A stretch of DNA of 64,000 nt from Candidatus Eiseniibacteriota bacterium (lineage in GTDB: Bacteria > Orphanbacterota > Orphanbacteria > Orphanbacterales > Orphanbacteraceae), in assembly GCA_029262235.1 (NCBI GenBank), contig JAJCZU010000004.1, positions 682,001-746,000 on the forward strand, given 5' to 3'. Positions within the stretch are counted from its first letter, which is position 1. Every line of letters begins with the position of its first letter. The position numbers and the translations under genes are program-made. The notes under the pieces are model-generated. The model was not told where the DNA came from. It worked only from the letters and a program-made list of their open reading frames with translations, and searched no databases. This document shows, one piece after another, positions 18,895-26,900 of this stretch.

Positions 18895-19219
18895 TGTCAG
18901 GCCGTTCCCTGCGCGCATGTTCACGTGTCTCAATCCTTTCGATCATTCTGTCGATCGGCGGCTTTCCGCCACGGCCTGGAATTGCAACCATCGGACCAGA
19001 ACGCGCGAATGGGAAATGCAGCGCAATGCGGTCGATTCCGCACGTTCTCTACACCCGGATGCGCCGTACCTGAACACGTACGTGTCCGGCCGGCCGGGGC
19101 GATGTTCACTCCCGGAACAGCGTGTTCACACTTTGCGCCATCGAGTACGTGTACGGATGAACGGGAGCGCACCCTACTGTTATCGGGTCGATCGGTGCGG
19201 AGCGTGATAAACTCGCGAC

Positions 19220-19759
19220 ATGAAGAGAAGCGGAGAGCGCATTCCCGTGGCGATCAGTTCCTGTCTCGTGGGACAGCCTGTGCGTTATGACGGCAAAGAT
19301 AAGAAAGACAATGCGATTCTGAGTGAATTCGCGCCGTTCTTTCGCTGGATCAGCATCTGCCCCGAAGTCGAAATCGGCATGGGGATTCCGCGCGAGCCGA
19401 TTCAGCTCGTGCAGATCGAGGGGGAAGTGCGTCTGCGTGGAGTAGAGACCGAACACGACTGGACAGCGCGCATGCATTCGTATGCGGAGGCGCGCGCCGC
19501 CTGGCTCGCGAAAATCGGCGTGGCCGGGTACGTGCTGAAGAGCGGTTCGCCTTCGTGCGGACTGCAAACCGTTCCATTATATGAAGCGGAACATGAAGCG
19601 AACGATTCGGTGGCACTCGGCCGGCGTGACGGCCTTTTCGCGGAGGTCATGCGAAAGACGCTTCCGGATCTTCCATTGCGGGAAGAGACCGACCTTGCCT
19701 CGCATGCCGAGCGGCTCGCGTTTCTGGAAGCGGTCAGAGAGTACGGCGGCCGCTTCTGA
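19220..19759 (+). CDS. DUF523 family protein
   Basis: 179 aa; AISSCLVGQPVRYDG, ICPEVEIGMGIPREPIQLV, GYVLKSGSPSCGLQTV are DUF523 hallmarks. Confidence 0.9.
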   Translation: MKRSGERIPVAISSCLVGQPVRYDGKDKKDNAILSEFAPFFRWISICPEVEIGMGIPREPIQLVQIEGEVRLRGVETEHDWTARMHSYAEARAAWLAKIGVAGYVLKSGSPSCGLQTVPLYEAEHEANDSVALGRRDGLFAEVMRKTLPDLPLREETDLASHAERLAFLEAVREYGGRF

Positions 19760-19822
19760 GGGCATCTCGCATCGCGCCCTGCTTCCGGCGCCTGGCCATA
19801 ACGCCCTGCTTCCGGCGCCGGA

Positions 19823-20542
19823 TCATCCTGCCCACTCCTGCAGCCACTCTCCGATCGCGCGCACCTGATTCCGGCCGATGGAATGGCCTGACGCGAACGT
19901 CTTGAGTTCGGTCGCAACCCCCGCTTCGGACAATCCATGCGCGCTCTTCTCAGCGGCGCTCATAGGCACAGCCTCGTCCCGCTCCCCATGACAGAGAAGC
20001 ACGCGCATTTCCGACTGTGCCGCGGTGCGCATTTCGGCTTCGAGCGCCTCGGTCTTGACGCGCGCGCCCGACACGATGAGCCCGTGAAAACGATCGGGAT
20101 GGCGGAGCGCCAGAAACGAGCCGCAGTAGCCGCCCTGCGAGAATCCGAGCAGCGCGCGTTTCCGTGGCGCGAGGCCGCACGCGCGCTCGGCCGTTTCGAG
20201 CCCGCCGAGAATAAAGCCCTCCGTCAGCGAGAGCTCGTGCAGAAAGCGCTTCTGGTCGCCGTCGTACGGATACCAGCTCGCGCCGATCTTGTTCTCGTTC
20301 GGCACCTTGAGCGGATACGGGGCGCGGAGCGTCACGAAACGGAACGGCAGATCGTGCAGCTTCTGGAGCAGCAGCGCGAAGAAGTCCTCTTCCATCCATT
20401 GCCCGTGCAGGCAGAGCACAACGGGAGCGCCGGGGTCGCCGGCCGCCCCGTCCACGCGCCACGGAACATCGAGTGCAACGGCGTACGTTCCCCGCTTTGT
20501 CTTGTTCGGCCCGTCCCGTTCGGGATAATCTGAAGTCTCCAT
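19823..20542 (-). CDS. Alpha/beta hydrolase, phospholipase/carboxylesterase-like
   Basis: From METSDYPERD; LLGFSQGGYCGSFLALRHPDRF nucleophile elbow (GFSQGG), VLLCHGERDEAVP, SGHSIG. Confidence 0.82.
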   Translation of the reverse strand: METSDYPERDGPNKTKRGTYAVALDVPWRVDGAAGDPGAPVVLCLHGQWMEEDFFALLLQKLHDLPFRFVTLRAPYPLKVPNENKIGASWYPYDGDQKRFLHELSLTEGFILGGLETAERACGLAPRKRALLGFSQGGYCGSFLALRHPDRFHGLIVSGARVKTEALEAEMRTAAQSEMRVLLCHGERDEAVPMSAAEKSAHGLSEAGVATELKTFASGHSIGRNQVRAIGEWLQEWAG

Positions 20543-20785
20543 GCAGACTCCACTCCTTATCGCGTATCGCGTCTCTTCCTGCGTTTCGTACTGTCGTTGG
20601 CCCGCGGAACGCATGCTCCACCAGTCTCAAGGCGAAGCTAGTGATCGCGGCGACCGAAATCAAGAGGCGTTTCGCGAGTCGTTCACGGGGCTCGAAAAGC
20701 GCGGCCAGTTTCTGACCGCCGAAATGGCGGTCGAGATGTTACCACCCCGCGCGCAAGGCCGTGGGCCGTTTCCGCGGTCTGCGCT

Positions 20786-20813
20786 TTGTGACGGCGGCCC
20801 GTTGGAGTAGAAT
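20786..20813 (+). promoter_or_regulatory. Candidate housekeeping promoter of fadD
   Basis: TTGTGA (20786-20791), 16-bp spacer, TAGAAT (20808-20813); 25 bp before the ATG, SD agaggagg in between. Confidence 0.45.
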
Positions 20814-20837
20814 CGCGGCGAAAGAGGAGGTGGCTTC

Positions 20838-22532
20838 ATGGACGCGAGAAAGTGGCATCAGGCGTACGACCCGCAGGTTTCCCCCGAGCTCACGTTCAAA
20901 CGATGGACCATCCCGGACATCTTCGAGCGCACGGTCCGCAACTTCCCGAACAATGACGCCGTAATCTTCATGAACTGCCGGCTCTCGTACGCGCAGCTCA
21001 AAGACTGCGTCGACCGGCTGGCGACGGCGCTGGCGAAGAAGGGCGTCGGGAAAGACTCGAAGGTCGCGATTCACCTGCCGAATCTGCCGCAGACCGTGAT
21101 CAGCACACACGCGGTTCTGAAGCTCGGCGCGCAGTGCGTCATGACGAACCCGCTCTACGTGCCACGCGAGATCGAACATCAGTGGAACGATTCCGGGGCC
21201 GAAGTCGTGATCACGGCCGACTTCCTCTACGAGCGCCATCTCCGCGGCATGCGGGGCCGTCTTCCGAGCGTGCGCGAATACATCATCGCGTCGATCCCCG
21301 AGTACCTGCGCTTCCCGCTGAACCTGCTCGCGCCGATCAAGCTGAAGAAGATGAACCCGCCGAGCTACGCGAAAGTGGCGCACGGCGAGGGGATTTCGTT
21401 CTTTAAGAAGCTCGTCGACGGGACGCCGCCCGACCCGCCCGCGGTCTCGATCGACTTCGACGACCTCGCGCTGCTCCAGTACACGGGCGGGACGACGGGT
21501 GTTTCGAAGGGCGCGATGATGACGCACGCGAACATATCGAGCAACGCGCAGCAGATGCGGGCGTGGTTCCCGACGGCGGTTGACGGGGAAGAGGTCGTGC
21601 TTGCCGCGCTCCCGTTCTTTCACATCTTCGGGCTTACGGTCGACATGATGTTCGCGACGATCGCGGCCGGTTCGCTCGTGCTGATGCCGAACCCGCGCGA
21701 CATCCCGACGATGATCAAGAACATCAATAAGCACAAGGTGACGCTCTTCCCCGCCGTGCCGGCCATGTTCAACGCGATCAACCAGTATCCCGGGATCGAG
21801 AGCGTCGATATTTCGTCGATCAAGAGCTGTTTCTCGGGGTCGGCCCCGCTGCCGCTCGACGTGCAGCAGCGCTTCGAAGAACTCACGAAATGTCGCATTG
21901 TGGAAGGGTTCGGGCTCACCGAAACCTCACCCCTTACGCATGCCAACCCGCTCAGCGGGATTCGCAAAATCGGCACGATCGGTGTCCCTGTCTCGAGCAC
22001 GGACGCGAAGATCGTTGATCCGTCCGACGGCATGAAAGAGATGCCGCCCGGTGAAGAGGGAGAGCTCGTCGTCAAAGGCCCGCAGGTCATGAAGGGGTAC
22101 TGGAATCGCCCGGAAGAGACGGCGAAGACCGTGATCGACGGCTGGCTCTACACCGGCGATCTCGCGGCGATGGACGAAGACGGCTACTTCGTGATCGTCG
22201 GCCGCAAGAAGGACATGATCCTGGCGAGCGGTTACAACATCTATCCGGACGAAATCGACAATATCCTCATGAGCTTTCCCGGCATGCTCGAAGCGTGTTC
22301 AATCGGGATTCCCGATCCGAAACGCGGCGAGTCGGTCAAGTCGTTCGTTGTGCTGAAGCCCGAAGCGACCGCGACCGAGCAGGACCTCATCGCCCATTGC
22401 CGCGAGAATCTGGCGCCGTACAAGGTGCCCCGCATGATCGAGTTTCGCGAAGAGCTCCCCAGGAGCGCCATGATGAAACTCCTCCGGCGCGAGCTGCGCG
22501 ACGAGGAGCTCAAGAAGCTCGGCGCGGAGTAG
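20838..22532 (+). CDS. fadD: Long-chain fatty-acid--CoA ligase
   Basis: 564 aa; YTGGTTGVSKGAMMTHANI, GFGLTETSPLTHANP, YTGDLAAMDEDGYFVIVGRKKDMILASGYNIYPDEID. Confidence 0.95.
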   Translation: MDARKWHQAYDPQVSPELTFKRWTIPDIFERTVRNFPNNDAVIFMNCRLSYAQLKDCVDRLATALAKKGVGKDSKVAIHLPNLPQTVISTHAVLKLGAQCVMTNPLYVPREIEHQWNDSGAEVVITADFLYERHLRGMRGRLPSVREYIIASIPEYLRFPLNLLAPIKLKKMNPPSYAKVAHGEGISFFKKLVDGTPPDPPAVSIDFDDLALLQYTGGTTGVSKGAMMTHANISSNAQQMRAWFPTAVDGEEVVLAALPFFHIFGLTVDMMFATIAAGSLVLMPNPRDIPTMIKNINKHKVTLFPAVPAMFNAINQYPGIESVDISSIKSCFSGSAPLPLDVQQRFEELTKCRIVEGFGLTETSPLTHANPLSGIRKIGTIGVPVSSTDAKIVDPSDGMKEMPPGEEGELVVKGPQVMKGYWNRPEETAKTVIDGWLYTGDLAAMDEDGYFVIVGRKKDMILASGYNIYPDEIDNILMSFPGMLEACSIGIPDPKRGESVKSFVVLKPEATATEQDLIAHCRENLAPYKVPRMIEFREELPRSAMMKLLRRELRDEELKKLGAE

Positions 22533-22640
22533 GGGAGAACCCGCACTTTCCCCACCCCGAACCGCAAACCCCGAGCCCGCCCCCTTCCCATCAAGCGCTC
22601 TTGCATCGTGGTCGATCCTTATATATAGTGAAGAAGATCA

Positions 22641-22664
22641 AATGAATGAACGTTCATTCATTTT
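22641..22664. promoter_or_regulatory. Perfect 24-bp palindromic operator, probable binding site of the adjacent TetR/FadR regulator
   Basis: AAATGAATGAACGTTCATTCATTT equals its own reverse complement; in the fadD-regulator intergenic region; resembles Bacillus FadR-type TGAATGA...TCATTCA sites. Confidence 0.85.
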
Positions 22665-22693
22665 TGAGCAACCCTCTAAAACGAGAATGGGCA

Positions 22694-23308
22694 GTGGCTT
22701 CCAAAGCTAGAGAAGAGAAAGAACGGCAGATTCTTGACGGGGCGATCACCGTGTTTGCCCGGTCGGGATACCACAAGAGTTCGATCGCGGCGATTGCCAG
22801 AGAGGCGGGCCTCGCTGCCGGGACGATCTATCTGTATTTTCGGCAGAAGGAAGACCTCATCATCGCCCTCTTTCAGCGGTATCTGGGCGATTATCTGGAT
22901 GAATACGAGCCGCGGATCCATGCCGAGGTCGACCCGGCCGTTCGCATTCGCAACCTGATCCGATACCATCTGGCGTTCTTCGAAACCGATCACGATCTCG
23001 CGAAGGTATTTCAAATTCACCTTCGCGAAGTGAGTCCCCTGATACGCGAGGGGATTACGCCGGTTCTCGTGCGCTATTTCGACGTGATCGACCACATCCT
23101 GCAGGACGCCCGCGCGCGGGGCGAACTCGACCCCGAACTCGACCTCAGGCTCGCGCGCAAGGTTCTGTTCGGCGCGCTGGACGAAATCGTCACGAGCTGG
23201 GCGCGCGCGGAGCACCGCTATTCGCTGCTCGCGCAGGTCGATCCGCTTTACCGAATACTGTCCAGGGCCCTCGGCCTGAAAGGAGAAGCCGAATGCGCGA
23301 CGGGTTAG
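22694..23308 (+). CDS. TetR/AcrR family regulator, FadR (YsiA)-like
   Basis: GTG start gives MASKAREEKERQILDGAITVFARSGYHKSSIAAIAREAGLAAGTIYLYFRQKEDLI (TetR HTH). Track ATG at 22646 lies inside the palindrome. Confidence 0.88.
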   Translation: MASKAREEKERQILDGAITVFARSGYHKSSIAAIAREAGLAAGTIYLYFRQKEDLIIALFQRYLGDYLDEYEPRIHAEVDPAVRIRNLIRYHLAFFETDHDLAKVFQIHLREVSPLIREGITPVLVRYFDVIDHILQDARARGELDPELDLRLARKVLFGALDEIVTSWARAEHRYSLLAQVDPLYRILSRALGLKGEAECATG

Positions 23309-25662
23309 AAGTGCGCAAAGCCGCTGTGATCGGCGCCGGCGTCATGGGCGCCGCGATCAGCGCGCACCTCGCGAACGCGGGGATTCCGAACGTACTCCTC
23401 GACATCAATTCCCTCGCGGCGGCTACCGGGCTCGCGCGCGCGAAGAAGAGCAGTCCCGCTTCGTTCTTCGCGCCGTCGGTCGCCTCGCTCGTCAGCGTCG
23501 GCAATCTCGAAGACGATCTCGAACAGCTGCGCGACTGCGACTGGGTGATCGAAGCGATCGTCGAAGACGTGGCGATCAAAGAGAAGCTCTACACGAGCAT
23601 CGTGCCGTACTTGCAAGAGGGCGCGATCCTGAGCACAAATACTTCGGGGCTATCGGTCAACACGCTCGCGGAAACGCTTCCCGAGGAGCTCCGTAAACGC
23701 TTTCTCGTGACGCACTTCTTCAATCCGCCGCGCTATCTCCAGCTGCTCGAGATCGTGCCGTCGCGGTACACGGACCCCGCGGTGCTCGCGGCCGTTTCAG
23801 AGTTCGGCGAGTTTCGTCTCGGCAAGGGTATCGTGTTCGGGAACGATCGCCCGAACTTTGTCGCGAACCGGATCGGGGCGTACGCCATGTTCCACGCGAT
23901 GCAGACGATGATCGACGACGGCTGCACGATCGGCGAAGTCGACAAGATGACGGGCAAAGCGATCGGCCGCCCGAAGAGCGCCACGTTCCGAACGGCGGAT
24001 CTCGTGGGCCTTGACACGCTGCTTCACGTCGCCCGCAACATGCATGACAACCTTCCCGAAGATCCCGAGCGCGGGCTTTTCGAGCCGCCGCCCTTCGTCA
24101 TGAAGATGATCGAGAACAAGTGGCTCGGCGCGAAGACGGGGCAGGGATTCTATAAGAAAGCGAAAATCGACGGCGAGAAAACGATTCTGATGCTCGACCC
24201 TGCCGCGATGGATTACGTCGCGCAGCCGAAGGTTTCGTTCCCGTCGATCGAGATGGCGAAGAACATCGAAGATCTCGCGTCACGGCTCCGGACTCTCGTG
24301 GTGGCGAAGGATCGCGCGGGCGAATTTCTCTGGAAGAACATCTCCGCGACGCTGCGTTACGCGGGAAATCGCGTTCCCGAAGTCGCCGACGATATCGTGG
24401 CCGTCGACAACGCGCTCAAGTGGGGCTTCGGCTGGGAGATGGGCCCGTTCGCGATGTGGGACGCCATCGGCGTGGCGAAGAGCTGCGAGCGCATGAAGGC
24501 CGAGGGCCACGAGATCCCGGCGATCGCGCAGAAGCTGCTCGACGGGGGCAGGACGCGCTTCTACGAAACGGCGGCGACCGGCGAAGCAGGCGGCCCGCTG
24601 CACAAGTACTTCGACCTCGCGTCCGGCGACTACAAAGCACGCGAAGAGAAGCCGCATCTCATCGTGCTGGCCGACCGCAAGGCGGCGGGCAAGGTGATTC
24701 ACGAATCGCCCGACGCCTCGCTGATCGATCTCGGCGACGAGGTCGCGTGCCTCGAGTTTCATACGAAGATGAACACGATCGGCCCCGGCGTCATCCAGAT
24801 GATGCACAAGGCGATGGACATCGTGGAGAAGGACTGGCGCGGGCTCGTGATCGGCAACCAGGCCGAGCACTTCAGCGTGGGCGCGAACCTGCTGCTCGTG
24901 CTGAACGAAATCGACGACGACAACTTCGACGACGTCGACTGGATGTGCTCGCAGTTCCAGAACACGAATCAGCGCATGCGCTATTCGAGCCGGCCTGTCG
25001 TGGCCGCGCCGCACGGCATGACGCTCGGCGGCGGGTGCGAAGTCGTGCTCGGCGCGAATCGGGTGGCGGCGGCTGCGGAAACGTACATCGGACTCGTCGA
25101 ACTCGGTGCGGGCGTCATTCCCGCCGGGGGCGGCTGCAAGGAATTCGTGCGCCGCATACATGAAACCGTGCCCGACAATCCGCATGTCGACCTCTTTCCC
25201 CTCGTGCGCCGCGTCTTCGAGATGGTCGGCATGGCGAAGGTCGCAACGAGCGCGCGCGAGGCGATCGAACTCGGGTTCATGGATCACGAAGACGAAGTCG
25301 TCATGAACCGCGATCACGTGATTCACGAAGCGAAGCAGAAAGTGCTTGCGATGGACATCGACGGGTATCGCCCCGGGCTGCCGCTCGAAAACATGCGCGT
25401 GGTCGGCGAAGCGGGGTATGCGGCGATTCAGGCGGGCCTCTACAACATGGCGGCCGGCGGCTACATCACCGAGTACGAGAAGTTCATCGGCGGCAAGCTC
25501 GCGTATGTGCTCTGCGGCGGCGCCGTGTCGTCCTCGGCACGGGTCAGCGAGCAGCACGTTCTCGATCTCGAGCGCGAGGCCTTCATGTCGCTCGTCGGCG
25601 AGCCGAAGACGCAGGAGCGCATGGAACACATTCTGAAGACCGGGCGCCCGCTTCGGAATTAG
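23293..25662 (+). CDS. fadN: 3-hydroxyacyl-CoA dehydrogenase/enoyl-CoA hydratase (HADH N-terminal, crotonase C-terminal; FadN-type)
   Basis: 789 aa; KAAVIGAGVMGAAISAHLANAG at N-term; HFSVGANLLLVLNEID and GMTLGGGCEVVLGANRVAAAAETYIGLVELGAGVIPAGGG near C-term. Confidence 0.92.
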   Translation: MRDGLEVRKAAVIGAGVMGAAISAHLANAGIPNVLLDINSLAAATGLARAKKSSPASFFAPSVASLVSVGNLEDDLEQLRDCDWVIEAIVEDVAIKEKLYTSIVPYLQEGAILSTNTSGLSVNTLAETLPEELRKRFLVTHFFNPPRYLQLLEIVPSRYTDPAVLAAVSEFGEFRLGKGIVFGNDRPNFVANRIGAYAMFHAMQTMIDDGCTIGEVDKMTGKAIGRPKSATFRTADLVGLDTLLHVARNMHDNLPEDPERGLFEPPPFVMKMIENKWLGAKTGQGFYKKAKIDGEKTILMLDPAAMDYVAQPKVSFPSIEMAKNIEDLASRLRTLVVAKDRAGEFLWKNISATLRYAGNRVPEVADDIVAVDNALKWGFGWEMGPFAMWDAIGVAKSCERMKAEGHEIPAIAQKLLDGGRTRFYETAATGEAGGPLHKYFDLASGDYKAREEKPHLIVLADRKAAGKVIHESPDASLIDLGDEVACLEFHTKMNTIGPGVIQMMHKAMDIVEKDWRGLVIGNQAEHFSVGANLLLVLNEIDDDNFDDVDWMCSQFQNTNQRMRYSSRPVVAAPHGMTLGGGCEVVLGANRVAAAAETYIGLVELGAGVIPAGGGCKEFVRRIHETVPDNPHVDLFPLVRRVFEMVGMAKVATSAREAIELGFMDHEDEVVMNRDHVIHEAKQKVLAMDIDGYRPGLPLENMRVVGEAGYAAIQAGLYNMAAGGYITEYEKFIGGKLAYVLCGGAVSSSARVSEQHVLDLEREAFMSLVGEPKTQERMEHILKTGRPLRN

Positions 25663-25705
25663 GCAGCGGGCATGAAACGAATCGACAGGGAGCAGAGGGA
25701 ACACG

Positions 25706-26899
25706 ATGGCACGTGAAAACGAACCGGTAATCGTAAGCGCCGTCCGCACGGCGGTCGGCAAGTCGCCGCGCGGCACACTGCGCGAAACGCGCGCGGACGA
25801 AATGGCCGCGGCCGCGATGAAAGAGGCGCTCGCGCGCATTCCCGACTTCGACCACGAAAAAATCGACGACGTCATTCTCGGCTGCGCGTTTCCCGAAGGA
25901 TCGCAGGGGATGAACATGGCGCGCATTGCGGCGCTCCGGGCGGGCATTCCGTATCAGGTGCCGGCGATGACGCTGAACCGTTTCTGTGCGAGCGGGCTCC
26001 AGTCGATCGCGCAGGCGGCCGACCGCATTCGCGGCGGTGCGGCGAGCGTGATTATCGCGGGCGGCGCCGAGTCGATGAGCCTGATTCCGATGGGGGGCGA
26101 CCGCTTCCTGCCGAATCCCGCGCTCCTGGCCGAGAGTCCCGAGGCGTATCTCAACATGGGGCTCACCGCCGAGAAGGTCGCGGACCAGTACGACGTGCTG
26201 CGCGAAGATCAGGACCGCTTCGCGCATCACTCGCATGAGAAGGCGATCGCGGCGATCCGCGAAGGGCGTTTCGAAGACGAGATCGTGCCGCTGACCGTGC
26301 AGCTTAAATCGCCGGGGAAGAACGGCAAGATCGACGTGCGCGAAGTCGAGTTCAAGACCGACGAGGGACCGCGCGGGGATTCGACGCTCGAAGCGCTCGG
26401 CAAACTGCGCCCCGTGTTTCGCGAGGGCGGATCGGTGACGGCGGGGAATTCATCGCAGACGAGCGACGGCGCCGGGGCGGCCGTGCTCATGAGCCGCGCG
26501 GAGGCCGAACGAATCGGCGCGGCACCGCTGGCGCACTTCGCCGGTTTCGCGGTGGCCGGCGTGCCGCCGGATCTCATGGGGATCGGGCCCGTGGCCGCCA
26601 TACCGAAGCTGATCGCGCAGGCGGGAATCTCGATCGACGACGTGGATCTCTTCGAAATCAACGAAGCGTTTGCGGCGCAGGCGCTCTACGTATTGCGGGA
26701 GCTCGGGATCCCGGGCGAGAAGGTAAACGTGAACGGCGGGGCGATCGCACTCGGTCATCCGCTCGGCGCGACAGGCGCAAAACTGACCGCGACACTGCTG
26801 CATGAAATGAAGCGGCGGGACGCGAAATACGGAATCGTAAGTATGTGCGTGGGGGGCGGCATGGGAGCAGCCGGCCTCTTCGAGCGGAACGGAGGATAA
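25706..26899 (+). CDS. fadA: Acetyl-CoA C-acyltransferase (thiolase)
   Basis: 397 aa; LNRFCASGLQSIAQAADRI, VNVNGGAIALGHPLGATGAKL, MCVGGGMGAAGLFER. Confidence 0.96.
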   Translation: MARENEPVIVSAVRTAVGKSPRGTLRETRADEMAAAAMKEALARIPDFDHEKIDDVILGCAFPEGSQGMNMARIAALRAGIPYQVPAMTLNRFCASGLQSIAQAADRIRGGAASVIIAGGAESMSLIPMGGDRFLPNPALLAESPEAYLNMGLTAEKVADQYDVLREDQDRFAHHSHEKAIAAIREGRFEDEIVPLTVQLKSPGKNGKIDVREVEFKTDEGPRGDSTLEALGKLRPVFREGGSVTAGNSSQTSDGAGAAVLMSRAEAERIGAAPLAHFAGFAVAGVPPDLMGIGPVAAIPKLIAQAGISIDDVDLFEINEAFAAQALYVLRELGIPGEKVNVNGGAIALGHPLGATGAKLTATLLHEMKRRDAKYGIVSMCVGGGMGAAGLFERNGG

Positions 26900-26900
26900 C

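Noticed and set aside
20714-20732. GACCGCC-GAAAT-GGCGGTC hairpin as terminator
   Set aside because: Good 7-bp stem but no T-tract, and it lies upstream of both divergent genes; position does not fit a terminator.
22646-22693. ORF-track start of the TetR regulator at 22646
   Set aside because: ATG lies inside the perfect palindrome; GTG 22694 gives the typical TetR N-terminus.
24280-25947. 555-aa minus-strand ORF antisense to fadN/fadA
   Set aside because: Shadow ORF; the sense strand encodes unmistakable beta-oxidation enzymes.
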